Positions 53,431 to 64,000 of a stretch of DNA of 64,000 nt are shown here, piece after piece. The notes below the pieces were generated by a model that saw nothing but the letters and a program-made list of their open reading frames with translations, was not told the origin of the DNA and did no database searches. Location of the stretch: NCBI GenBank assembly GCA_902728285.1, contig CACVBU010000910.1:2273316-2337315 (forward strand). Direction: 5' to 3'. This DNA comes from Clytia hemisphaerica. Its lineage: Eukaryota; Cnidaria; Hydrozoa; Leptothecata; Clytiidae. Made by a program: the position numbers and the translations under genes. How positions within the stretch are numbered: position 1 is the stretch's first letter; every line of letters begins with the position of its first letter.

Positions 53431-53824
53431 TTATCTTAATCTTCTTATCTTCTAATATTTCTTATAATTTCGGGCTGACCTTCCAGCACAGCTGGTTTAT
53501 TTATAAATATAACGAGATTGCTCACGGAAATATCTAACCCGGGCCTGTCAATCATTTTCTAGACCTGTCAATCACTTTTTTGGCAGCATATTCAGTCAGT
53601 TTTGCTTTTCTTTTCACTTGTGGTTCTGAAAAAAGTGTTTATAAGATAATAAAAAAAGATGAAAGCCGATTTTTTTGCATTTTTTTTAGTTGAAAGTTTT
53701 GGAACATTGGATTTTCAAGAGAAGGGAAAGTCATACTTAGACTCTTGACTCTCCACACGCCAACCAACCTGATCCATTTTGAAATACTATACTTGAATCA
53801 AACTGCATTGAGCTGAGGTGACAC

Positions 53825-54134
53825 TCCCGGGGGGTGGGGGTTTACCAATTGACAGTATGTGCGGCAAAAAAATTGGCATTTAGAATAGCACCCTTATAGT
53901 GCAGAAAAAAATTCATACCCTTACAATGCATTTTTTCAAATTTTAAACTCTTTTAGAGCAAAAAAAATCAAGATTTTCGAGCAATCAAGATTTTTTGAGC
54001 AATAATTTTTCCCATAGATTTGCTGAAATTTCCACCCTTACAGTGCATTTCTGATAAATCGGAAAACATACCCTTAACCGTCGCAGATACCCGTCGCGGC
54101 GTCGGTCAATTTGCCTGACTGCCCCCTCCCCCCA
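53825..54134. mobile_element. Poly-G MITE of the GCACTGTAAGGG family, diverged
   Basis: CCCGGGGGGTGGGGG at the left, CCCCCTCCCCCC at the right, and internal ACCCTTATAGTGCA / ACCCTTACAGTGCA inverses. No clear target duplication remains. Confidence 0.55.
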
Positions 54135-54246
54135 ATTTGTTTCTTAAAATTTTAACAAAATAGTTTCAAAAATATCAACAAGAGCTCATAAAACCAGAAA
54201 AAGTTTGATCAATGTTGACAAAACAGACAAAATAACACAATTTTCG

Positions 54247-54328
54247 TCGCACCGTATAGGATTCGAACTCTCTAAAACCACTACAGTAGAATTGCCGTTT
54301 CATTGACTTATCCACTCGGCCACGCAGG
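54247..54328 (-). pseudogene. Class II tRNA-like pseudogene (Ser/Leu type)
   Basis: On the minus strand TGGCCGAGTGGATAAG is a good A box and GAGTTCGAATCC a good B box, about 55 bases apart, as in tRNAs with a long variable arm. The acceptor, T and anticodon stems pair poorly, and the position before the presumed GGC anticodon is C not T, so it is probably a relic or SINE head. Confidence 0.45.
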
Positions 54329-54744
54329 TGATATCAAATGAGGTAAACAATGATTATAATTAAACCTTTATTTTACCATGTTTGTATAATTTTACCAAGG
54401 TATTGACTTCTTAAAGAAATGATTTTAGATTATTTCCAACATGCAAGAGCCGATTGCACTAAATATATATAACACTCGAAAACTATCATGTTATATTTTT
54501 TTGTAATTAAATCTTGCATCAGCAGTTTCGAAACAAAGCTTGCTATATTTTTATGTAAAATTATTTTTATAAAGAGAAACGCGGCTTCCTAGGAAAACAC
54601 TTGGTTTCAATAAACATACTATTTGAAATAGTTTTCTTGATGGATTGTGTGTGTTTATAAAAAATAAATGATCTGATTTTTCTTAGCTCTTTGTTACCTA
54701 TCCCTTGACCAAAAACGTTTGTGCGTGGCCTCATAAATGAGCCT

Positions 54745-55050
54745 CTCACTTTTGTTTTCAGCCTCCCGCCTCCCACTTTTGTTTTCAGCCTCCCGCCTCC
54801 CACTTTCAATTTTAGCATCCCGCCTCCCACTTTCGTTTTCAGCCTCCCGCCTCCCACTTTCGATTTTAGCCTCCCGCCTCCCACTTTCATTTTCAGCCTC
54901 CCGCCTCCCACTTTCGATTTTAGCCTCCCGCCTCCCACTTTCGTTTTCAGCCTCCCGCCTCCCGCCTCCCACTTTCGATTTCAGCCTCCCGACTCCCGGC
55001 TCCCGGTTCAGCCTCCCGCCTCCCGGCTCCCAGTTTTCCTGTATGCCCTT
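54745..55050 (-). repeat. GGGAGGCGGGAGGCTGAAA minisatellite, right arm (inverted)
   Basis: The inverse of the block at 50910-51215, including its GGGAGCCGGGAG border and the CAGTTTTCCTGTATGCC flank. The arms face each other across about 3.5 kb. Confidence 0.9.
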
Positions 55051-55506
55051 TTTTTATAAGAATGCTGTTTTTTCATTTCATCATGATTATTGTTAACTTT
55101 TTAACTATTCTGTTCAGTTGCCAAATTCCATGATGGTGATATTCTTAGCAACATGAAAAATATTAGCAATCTGATTGGCTAAAAACGCGTACATAAATGC
55201 TGTATTTCATATTGTATCGTACAAATACAAGACTGCGCTCAAAAAGGGGTCTGGTAAGCGAGCGATCGTATTCTGTATGCTTTTATGATTAGAAATGTTT
55301 GCTTTTTGCTTGCAATTACAAATTATCAAAAGAATGTTTTTTATCTTAATTTTAATGACTGTTCGATTCTTTTCTCGGATGTTTTGATGTTGATTTCGTC
55401 TAAATAGAGAAGAAGTAAAAAAGATTGAAGAGAGAGAGAAAAACAAAACAAAGAAAAAAAGACACGAATGGAGAGACAAAATGTAGAAAAGTTTGTTGAT
55501 ATTTTT
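55051..55506. other. No gene; fragment of the CACGCTTTTTT subfamily
   Basis: CCATGATGGTGATATTCTTA near 55128 matches the TA-family interior. No coding potential. Confidence 0.4.
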
Positions 55507-58500
55507 CAAGTTGGCGATAAACCAGTTATCACACTTTTACTTGTACAATTTAGTATATATTTTTCTCGTTCAGAGTTTTCTATATTTTAGGCTCGGAAAA
55601 TGACGAAGAATCTGAACACGAAAAATTTATCCCATATTGTACTCGATACCGTGCGATAACTACAGTATTACATATTGTTGATTTTTTGGCCAATTTCATC
55701 ATGAATACACGCTTTTTTCATAAGATGCTGCAAATCCATCCATATCATGGATATTCTTAACTATTTTGGGAAAATAATCCTAAAATATTCTTACAGCATT
55801 CTTATAAGTTAGGATCCTAATTTGAACTAGATTTAACATTTAGTACAAACGTCTCAAGCATAAAATGGAATTTTTGTGAAAGGAGTGAGCCTTAATTTAA
55901 CAATTTATAATCGAAAGTGGCTCTAAAATGGCATTCTTACCTTGAGTAGCAAAATTCCACGATGGTGATATTCTTAGATATTTATAATGCAGTTGACCTA
56001 AAACACCAAAATAGAAAAATCAGTCCCTCGTAGGGTGCCTTTTTTTGGAAAATTTGGGGAAAAAGTAGAAAATTCGAGAAAAAAGTAGAAAATTTGAGAA
56101 AATTTTGGAATTTCAGTCCCATTCAGGGTCACTTTTTTCGCAAATTTCGATTCCCACGTAGGGTCCATTTTTCGAACCTCAGCGGAGCACCCCCGTCGGT
56201 AGTACCCCCCCCCCGGGTGTATTGTTGTAGCTTTTTGGTCAAATTTCTTTTGTTACAAACAAAAGGCAAGTTGCGATTTGCATACTTTTTGATCACGTCA
56301 CCAAATTCTCCTCTTGAGATTAGTCTATTTTCCAATCACATGATCAAAAAGTTTGCAAAATAAATCGATTTTGGTACGTAAGCTCCATCTTTTAACCAAT
56401 AAAACGAGACAAAAGCCTTCCAGACCAGTGTTTTTATAATGACTATGGTTCAAGTTAAGTTGAAATTTAGGTCAAGAAATAAGTAATACCGTAGTTATCA
56501 CACGATACAGAGTACAATATGGGATATATTTTTCGAGTTCGGATTTTTCGTCATATTTCCCGAGCTTTTTGTGATTTGATACCAGACCTTTGAACGCTGT
56601 CTTGTATTTGTATGGTACAATATGAAATTTTTTAGCCAATCAGATTGCTTATATTTTTCATGTTGATGATAAAGATGCTGAAAGCTTTTCTGTCCTCTAT
56701 TTATTGGATGGCAATAAAAAAGCAATCTTTAGGGCTGTGGTAACTTTTAGACTTCACTTAACCGAAATGCAATTATGTTTTTTCTCAAAGGGTTAAAAAT
56801 AATTCCTATTTAATAAGAGGCCTGGTTCTAAGCAAAGAAAGTTGAGTTAAGGGGCAAAAGAATAATTATCGGGTTAAAGGGATCGAAATTGTAAATCCCC
56901 TGTCTAGCCAAAACCTTTTTCCCCGATAAGGTATACACGTTTTTTTATTAGAACCCAGTTTATAAGAACATGCAGGCTGAAATTCATCGAAAAATTAAGA
57001 ACATCGTAAGAACATGCCCAGCCTCAGTTTGGAAAAAAATGACAAGAAACTACAATTTTTCCTCTTTTCGGGACAAGCTGGAGTTTTTACAAGATAGAGA
57101 AATGCTGAATTTTGCAGAACAGGATCAATTCATCCTTTCTTTCTACAATGTTTAAAATTACAAAGTTACAGTCATTGAAATACTGAATATATCGAAATTC
57201 TATCAAAAACAATTACAACACCATACTCAAGTCCCAAAGTCCCGAATTGAAATACATCAACTTTCTGAAAATTTTTTACACCAACCCATTGTCCCGAGGT
57301 CCCGAAGTCCCGAATTGAAATACATCAACTTTCTGAAAAAATATTACACCAACCCAAAATCCCGAGGTCCCGAAGTCCCGAATAGCAAAATATCGAAAGT
57401 CTTTTTAAAAGAATATCACACCATACCTAAGTCCCGAAGTCCCGAATTGAAATACATCAACTTTCTGAAAAAATTTTACACCAACCAAAGTCCCGAAATC
57501 CCGAATAGCAAAATATCGAAAATCTGTTTAAAAGAATCACATCTTACCTAAGTCCCGAAGTCCCGAAGTCCCGAATTGAAATACATCAACTTTCTGAAAA
57601 AAATATTACACCAACCCAAAGTCCCGAGGTCCCGAAGTCCCGAATAGCAAACTATCGAAAATCTATTAAAAAAATCACAGCATATAACTTTGTCCCGAAG
57701 TCCCGAATTGAAATATATCAACTTTCTGAAAAAAATTTTACACCAACCGAAGTCCCGAAATCCCGAATAGCAAAATATCGAAAATCTGTTTAAAAGAATC
57801 ACATCTTACCTAAGTCCCCTAAAGTCCCCCTCCCAACAACCTTTCTGAAAAAAATTTACACCAACCCAAAGTCCTCGGTCCCGAAGTCCCGAAGTCCCGA
57901 ATAGCAAACTATCGAAAATCTATTAAAAAAAATCACAGCATATAACTTTGTCCCGAAGTCCCGAAGTCCCGAATTGAATATATCAACTTTCTGAAAAAAA
58001 TATTACACCAACCCAAAGTCCCGAAGTCCCGAATTGAAATATATCAACTTTCTGAAAAAAATATTACACCAACCCAAAGTCCCGAGGTCCCGAAGTCCTG
58101 AATAGCAAATTATCGAAAATCTGGTTAAAAAAATCACACCATACCTATGTCCCGAGGTCCCGAAGTCCCGAATTGAAATAAATCAAATTCTATCAAAAAA
58201 AATTACATCAACCTAAAGTCCCGAGGTCCCGAAGTCCCGAATTTCATTAAATCAAATTCTATCAAAAAAATTACACAAACTTAATGTCCCGAGGTCCCGA
58301 AGTCCCGAAGTCCCGAATTGAAGTATATCAAATTTCTGAGAGAGAAAGTTTCCACCCATGCCTCTTCTTAATTGATTTTTACCCCTACTCTTTTCATACT
58401 TTACATCCATCTCCTCACCCCCTTTCTCACCCTCGCTTTGCATCTATCTCACCCCTGTCTTCATGTATATCTCTGTCCCCTCTTTACGCGTCATCTCACC

Positions 58501-58592
58501 CTTATCTCGTGTTTCATCAATTATTTTTCCAAGCCCCTCTTTTTGCTTGAGTTTCATCCCACCCGTTTTCTTCTTTTAGTGTGGTCGTGTTT
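55507..58592. repeat. 3.1-kb tandem segmental duplication, copy 1
   Basis: It begins CAAGTTGGCGATAAACCAGT, and the same sequence restarts at 58593. Long stretches are identical between copies. The unit contains a CACGCTTTTTT-subfamily fragment, a (C)n tract near 56208, an inverted half of the CACGTTTTTT element (56943-57060) and the AAGTCCCGA array. Open frames such as the minus-strand 75-residue ones appear twice only because the DNA is duplicated. Confidence 0.93.
57230..58335. repeat. AAGTCCCGA minisatellite, copy 1
   Basis: AAGTCCCGA and AGGTCCCGA 9-mers in groups of two or three, separated by ATTGAAATACATCAACTTTC and ATAGCAAAATATCGAAAATC spacers, form a higher-order unit of about 120-150 bp. 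Confidence 0.9.
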
Positions 58593-60299
58593 TCAAGTTG
58601 GCGATAAACCAGTTATCACACTTTTACTTGTACAATTTAGTATATATTTTTCTCGTTCAGAGTTTTCTATATTTTAGGCTCGGAAAATGACGAAGAATCT
58701 GAACACGAAAAATTTATCCCATATTGTACTCGATACCGTGCGATAACTACAGTATTACATATTGTTGATTTTTTGGCCAATTTCATCATGAATACACGCT
58801 TTTTTCATAAGATGCTGCAAATCCATCCATATCATGGATATTCTTAACTATTTTGGGAAAATAATCCTAAAATATTCTTACAGCATTCTTATAAGTTAGG
58901 ATCCTAATTTGAACTAGATTTAACATTTAGTACAAACGTCTCAAGCATAAAATGGAATTTTTGTGAAAGGAGTGAGCCTTAATTTAACAATTTATAATCG
59001 AAAGTGGCTCTAAAATGGCATTCTTACCTTGAGTAGCAAAATTCCACGATGGTGATATTCTTAGATATTTATAATGCAGTTGACCTAAAACACCAAAATA
59101 GAAAAATCAGTCCCTCGTAGGGTGCCTTTTTTTGGAAAATTTGGGGAAAAAGTAGAAAATTCGAGAAAAAAGTAGAAAATTTGAGAAAATTTTGGAATTT
59201 CAGTCCCATTCAGGGTCACTTTTTTCGCAAATTTCGATTCCCACGTAGGGTCCATTTTTCGAACCTCAGCGGAGCACCCCCGTCGGTAGTACCCCCCCCC
59301 CCGGGTGTATTGTTGTAGCTTTTTGGTCAAATTTCTTTTGTTACAAACAAAAGGCAAGTTGCGATTTGCATACTTTTTGATCACGTCACCAAATTCTCCT
59401 CTTGAGATTAGTCTATTTTCCAATCACATGATCAAAAAGTTTGCAAAATAAATCGATTTTGGTACGTAAGCTCCATCTTTTAACCAATAAAACGAGACAA
59501 AAGCCTTCCAGACCAGTGTTTTTATAATGACTATGGTTCAAGTTAAGTTGAAATTTAGGTCAAGAAATAAGTAATACCGTAGTTATCACACGATACAGAG
59601 TACAATATGGGATATATTTTTCGAGTTCGGATTTTTCGTCATATTTCCCGAGCTTTTTGTGATTTGATACCAGACCTTTGAACGCTGTCTTGTATTTGTA
59701 TGGTACAATATGAAATTTTTTAGCCAATCAGATTGCTTATATTTTTCATGTTGATGATAAAGATGCTGAAAGCTTTTCTGTCCTCTATTTATTGGATGGC
59801 AATAAAAAAGCAATCTTTAGGGCTGTGGTAACTTTTAGACTTCACTTAACCGAAATGCAATTTTTTTTTTCTCAAAGGGTTAAAAATTAACTTGGAAACA
59901 TTTTCCTATTTAATAAGAGGCCTGGTTCTAAGCAAAGAAAGTTGAGTTAAGGGGCAAAAGAATAATTATCGGGTTAAAGTGATCGAAATCTGTAAATCCC
60001 CAAAACCTTTTTCCCCGATAAGGTATACACGTTTTTTTTTATTAGAACCCAGTTTATAAGAACATACAGGCTGAAATTCATCGAAAAATTAAGAACATCG
60101 TAAGAACATGCCCAGCCTCAGTTTGGAAAAAAATGACAAGAAACTACAATTTTTCCTCTTTTCGGGACAAGCTGGAGTTTTTACAAGATAGAGAAATGCT
60201 GAATTTTGCAGAACAGGATCAATTCATCCTTTCTTTCTACAATGTTTAAAATTACAAAGTTACAGTCATTGGAATACTGAATATATCGAAATTCTATCA

Positions 60300-60805
60300 A
60301 AAACAATTACACCATACTCAAGTCCCAAAGTCCCGAGTTGAAATACTTCAACATTCTGAAAAATTTTTACACCAACCCGTTGTCCCGAAGTCCCGAATTG
60401 CAAAATATTGAAAATCTGTTTAAAAAATCACACCATACCTATGTCCCGGGGTCCCGAAGTCCCGAATAGCAAAATATCGAAAATCTGTTTTAAAAAATCA
60501 TACCATGCCTAGGTCCCGAAGTCCCGAAGTCCCGAATTGAAATACATCAACTTTCTGAAAAAAAATTTACACCAACCAAAAGTCCCGAGGTCCCGAAATC
60601 CCGAATAGCAAAATATCGAAAATCTGTTTAACAAAATCACATCATACCTATAAGTCCCGAAGTCCCGAAGTCCCGTATTGAAATACATCAACTTTCTGAA
60701 AAAAATATTACACCAACCCAAAGTCCCGAGGTCCCGAAGTCCCGAATAGCAAAATATCGAAAATCTATTAAAAAAAATCACAGCATATACATATGTCCCG
60801 AAAGT
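60300..60805. repeat. AAGTCCCGA minisatellite, copy 2
   Basis: Same units as 57230-58335, split by the LINE insertion, with a remnant at 62272-62300. Confidence 0.88.
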
Positions 60806-60884
60806 AAGTAAGTAAGTAATAGTTTATTTCATGTTGACGAAAAGGTAGCAACAAAGGCTAATAAAAGTCAACGCTACTTTACAA

Positions 60885-61689
60885 TTAAAAAAGACTAATG
60901 TTTTTTTGGCAGCTCATCGTCGCTGCTACTGAGGCTAGATATTGACAGCTTTTGGTTGGCAAAGTTTTTGTTTGTTTTATAAAGTGAAGGTTATCTGTTC
61001 TGGGACTTCCTCTCACACGCCAAATGAAATCACCATCACATTCGGAGTTCCATTTTTTAGCTTTTTCGCTCTCTTTGATTTTTCTTCTTTCATTGATGGT
61101 GAAATCATCAGTGATGCTTAGATGATATCCAAACTTTTTTAAGGCTTTAAGGTTGCTCATGATTCTTTCTTTTTCTTCTTCACTTTGCAAGGTCACCTTT
61201 ATCGGACGATTTTTCTTCGGCCCATTTTCATGTTCGAACCCAATACGATGTTGATGCGTTGGTTTGATGTCGCGGATGCCGATATCTTTGAGCAGATCCT
61301 CAATTTCCTTTTTGTCCTCTTCTTGATCTTCTTCTTTCGTGTCTTCAGCTTGTTCACAGAGTCCATGAATTATGATGTTTTTTCTTCTTGATTCGATGTC
61401 TCGTTTTTCTCTCCTCTCCTCTTCTTTTTGTTCCGCAACAACAGATTTAAGATTTTCCTTGTGTGCTTTGGTTATATCAGCGTAGGTTTTACGGGATGAC
61501 TCTTTCATAAAATCTTTTGTCTGTTGTATCTCTTCTTTTATCATTTTCCATGTTTTGGCTTCTAGGTCGCTCATCTTTTGTGTTAGCATTGTTTCGATGT
61601 CGTTGTTGATGACGTTCTCGGTTTTTGGTCAGTTGTTTTTTGAGTTTTTTGATTTCGTCGTCTTTTTTAGCAATCTGCTCTTGCATCAT
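60885..61689 (-). pseudogene. LINE ORF1 coiled coil and RRM-like region, frameshifted
   Basis: Two overlapping frames. 61689-61489 starts MMQEQIAKKDDEIKKLKKQL, a coiled coil. 61589-60885 continues in another frame with a charged helix, then RRKNIIIHGL, the hallmark of the LINE ORF1 RRM, then an acidic DTKEEDQEEDKKEIEDLL stretch and a basic C-terminal domain (RPIKVTLQSEEEKERIM, INERRKIKESEKAKKWN). The shift is near 61630. ORF1p binds RNA and chaperones the retrotransposition complex. Confidence 0.75.
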
Positions 61690-61692
61690 ATG

Positions 61693-61962
61693 TTACTTGT
61701 TTTCTCCGATTTTACTTCTCAAGGATCTCGTTATTCGCACACAATTGTGACATACATATTGATTATTGTACGTGTTAGCGAATATTTGCAGTTGGTAAAG
61801 TGGCAATTGTGTGCATTCGTAATGTACCATACGTTGGCAGCTACGGCATTTGAGTCGATTTTGATCTTCATCATCAATACACTTAACAAGGGTGCATGTT
61901 GCAGTTGTGTTTGCTGCTTCAATTGGTGGGTCTTGGGTGTTTTTATCGCGATTTTTGTTCAT
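61693..61962 (-). CDS. LINE ORF1 N-terminal part, PHD-type zinc finger
   Basis: Eighty-nine residues. The pattern C-x4-C, CRSC, HYEC and CHNC over residues 23-78 is a PHD-like zinc finger of the kind found at the start of ORF1 in many invertebrate CR1/L2-type LINEs. HYECTQLPLYQLQIF is typical. The frame ends in a stop at 61693-61695 followed 3 bases later by an in-frame ATG for the coiled-coil part. Such fingers probably bind chromatin or nucleic acid. Confidence 0.75.
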   Translation of the reverse strand: MNKNRDKNTQDPPIEAANTTATCTLVKCIDDEDQNRLKCRSCQRMVHYECTQLPLYQLQIFANTYNNQYVCHNCVRITRSLRSKIGENK

Positions 61963-61975
61963 ATTTAGCGAATTT

Positions 61976-62271
61976 CGATGCTTCTTTGAATTGAATTGAA
62001 TTGAATATATTTTCGCTGCAACACAGCAGGATAACCCCTTACAAAAAAAAAATAGATTTCTCTAATACAATGGGGAACCTAGAAGAAACTGAAAAATTAT
62101 TACAGAACTAAAGAACAAATGAATAAACGATTATCAAAATATTAATAGTGACACAAAATAATGAATATAAGAAATATTTTTACTTTTATTTTATGAAAAT
62201 TTGAGTTTCCACCATTTTTTTGAAAGCGATGCAGAACACGTCTTGACTATTTGACGTCAAATAAAAAACTG
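61976..62271 (-). mobile_element. 3' end of another LINE with (TTCAA)n tail
   Basis: On the minus strand the sequence runs into GTAAGGGGTTATCCTGCTGT, GCGAAAATATATTCAATTCA and ends in ATTCAATTCAA. Short AT-rich pentamer tails are usual for invertebrate non-LTR elements. It lies directly 5' of the ORF1 copy, so the two may be fragments of one rearranged insertion. Confidence 0.5.
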
Positions 62272-62479
62272 AAGTCCCGAAGTCCCAAAGTCCCGAATTG
62301 AAATATATCAAATTTCTGAGAGAGAAAGTTTCCACCCATGCCTCTTCTTAATTGATTTTTACCCCTACTCTTTTCATACTTTACATCCATCTCACCCCCT
62401 TTCTCACCCTCCCTTTGCATCTATCTCACCCCTGTCTTCATGTATATCTCTGAGTTCTGTCGAACCTTTTCGGGGAAAC

Positions 62480-63895
62480 TTATGATTCAGACCATCCCGA
62501 AACATCATACTTGCTGGTAGAATTCCTGTGGCTGGATGAGGCGTTTGACGATACGTTTTTAAGGCTTCTCTTTAAGGCCTTCGATTCATTTCTACTTGTA
62601 TGTCTGTCAATCTTCATTGTCTTGCCAATGGTCTTCATAAATGTTTCTGCAGGGTTTTGGCTTGGAAAGTGTGGAGTGGAGAACCTGGCTGCAGTGCCAT
62701 GACTTTCATTGAACTCTTTCATTTTCTTACTGTTGAACGGTGGTCCATTGTCTGAGATTTGGTTCTCCGGATAACCGTACTCATCATATATTTCCTCTAA
62801 TGCTGGGATTACTCTTTCCGCTTTAGTGGATGCTACCAATTTTGCTGCCGGGTATCTAGATCCCAGGTCTTGTACCACGATTACGTGTTTTGATGAGGGC
62901 ATAGGACCAAATAGGTCTACTGCTACTGTCTCCCAGACTTAAGTTGGGGCCTTATGACTTACAATTGGTTCTTTTGTCTTCTTGTCCACAAAGATTGCAC
63001 ACTTTTTGCATTGTGTCACAAAGTTTTTCACTTTTTCAAACATACCATGAAAAAAGAAGTGGAATCTTAGTCTTCTCTCAATGCCACTTTGACCTGGATG
63101 TGAGCCTCTGTGTGCTAATTCAATTGCTAATTGCTGTAGAGCCTCAGGCAAGACGATTCTATCGTCCTTGAATATAATGCCATTGGCAACAATAGTTAGT
63201 TCCGGAAGAATCGGACCAAATTTCTTGACCTCATTTGAGGCGCTTTGCGGAATCTTTGAGTAGCCTTTCTTCAAGTAATCTTGTATTTTACTTGTTTTAT
63301 CTGTGGTGTGTATTGCTATGTTAGCAAGGGTGATGTGATCAATTATTTGAGTTATGTGGAGCGTATAGAGTAGATTGTTGATTTCATTGCATTCCTTTCT
63401 TTGTTTCATTTGTATACTGGAGATGTTCCTAGCATGTCTGCTCATGTAGTCTACTTGATTTAGTGAGCCTTTTTGGAATTCAACTATGAAGGGAATGTCT
63501 TGGTGATTTAATTTTATTCGTCTTGTCCTGATTGAGCCATTGCGACGACTGTTGAATATGTGTACCAAGGGCTTATGATCTGTGATCACCTTGATAAGAG
63601 TAGGTGATCCTACAACATATTCGCGGAATCTTCGCAAGCCAAAATCAAGATTGGCAGCTTCTAAGTCTAGCTGAGGACAGTTACTTTCTGAGGTATTTGT
63701 CGCTCTTGAGGCCACTTCTATTGGCTTAGCTTCTTCTAGAGTTGGTCCCTGTGCGAGTATTGTTCCGAGGCCTGTTTTGTGGTCATCAACAATGATGAAG
63801 GTATTTGCGTCTGGGTCGAAATAACGTAGTAAAATATCCTCTCGAAATGCTTCTATTAAGGAATAAAAAGCTAATTGTTGTGCCTCTTTTCCCAT
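62480..63895 (-). pseudogene. Ty3/gypsy-type pol fragment: RNase H and integrase
   Basis: On the minus strand 63895-62939 has RNase H motifs (IIVDDHKTGLG, LDLEAANLDFGLRRF, TDHKPLVHIF) and then the integrase HHCC zinc finger (AHRGSHPG ... CKKC). 62902-62480 has the integrase core with D (VVQDLGSRY), D (ISDNGPPF) and E (NPAETFMKT). The two parts are in the same frame, separated by one stop at 62939-62941. Upstream of 63895 the pol similarity continues in a different frame, so there is also a frameshift at the edge. Reverse transcriptase would lie to the right of the window. The 3' end meets duplicated sequence at about 62454, with no LTR visible. It is an old, non-functional copy. Confidence 0.85.
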
Positions 63896-64000
63896 TTGAA
63901 TCGTTTACCTTTCTTCGTAAGTTCCCTGAGGGTTGAGGCTTTTTGTTTGAATCCTTGAATGAAATCAGAATTGCTTTGCATCATGCAGAGAAAACTGCTC

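Larger units (their letters stand above)
60806..61970 (-). mobile_element. ORF1-only LINE copy with (CTTA)n tail
   Basis: On the minus strand it starts just before the ATG at 61962, contains a PHD-finger ORF, a coiled coil and an RRM-like ORF1 region, and ends about 80 bp later in ACTTACTTACTTAC. No reverse transcriptase or endonuclease ORF is present between ORF1 and the tail. Confidence 0.75.
58593..62454. repeat. Segmental duplication copy 2, interrupted
   Basis: It repeats copy 1 from CAAGTTGGCGATAAACCAGT through part of the AAGTCCCGA array (to about 60805), then resumes at about 62275 and matches copy 1 to GTATATCTCTG at 62454. The LINE fragments lie in the gap, and Ty3-type pol sequence takes over after 62454. 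Confidence 0.9.

Noticed and set aside
56498-59813. Two identical 75-residue minus-strand frames (56498-56725 and 59586-59813) as a conserved gene pair
   Set aside because: They are identical because the DNA lies in a recent tandem duplication; no other sign of coding.

Overview
This is AT-rich nuclear DNA from an animal. It contains a many-exon gene with GT-AG introns, intronless class A GPCR genes, and very dense DNA transposons, MITEs, satellites and LINE/LTR remnants. The repeat content, the PHD-finger LINE ORF1 and the clustered single-exon receptors suggest an early-branching metazoan, most likely a cnidarian. That placement is inference; nothing in the window names the species.

Region 1 (about 1-25.8 kb, + strand): fifteen internal exons (4663-25811, 573 codons, no internal stop, all phases compatible) of a DNA-PKcs (PRKDC) orthologue, the giant HEAT-repeat PI3K-like kinase of non-homologous end joining. 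They align without large gaps to roughly residues 400-950 of the human protein. The first exons and everything downstream, including the kinase domain, lie outside the window or were not found. A rhodopsin-like GPCR (2967-3926, - strand) sits just upstream of the first recognised exon, probably nested in a host intron. The introns are filled with mobile DNA: long-TIR MITEs, a 90-bp perfect palindrome, a 3-kb TIR element with small ORFs, a tRNA-derived SINE, a 125-bp satellite, and TTAA- and TA-flanked elements. Several of these sit within tens of bases of splice sites, and one abuts a 5' splice site.

Region 2 (25.8-50.7 kb): three paralogous GPCR genes (27.1-28.1 kb on -, 47.5-48.6 and 49.7-50.6 kb on +), one small secreted cysteine-rich protein gene (35.4-35.8 kb, -), a second 125-bp satellite, long (TTCG)n arrays, and a set of nested transposons whose order of insertion can be read from target-site duplications (2-bp TA, 7-bp and 8-bp). 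If the PRKDC gene continues past 64 kb, all of this lies inside one intron of at least 38 kb.

Region 3 (50.7-64 kb): repeat territory. It holds an inverted pair of GGGAGGC minisatellites, a 28-bp minisatellite, a 3.1-kb tandem segmental duplication (first copy 55507-58592, second from 58593), an ORF1-only LINE with a PHD finger inserted in the second copy, and the 3' part of a Ty3/gypsy-type pol gene (RNase H and integrase, - strand, broken) running off the right edge.
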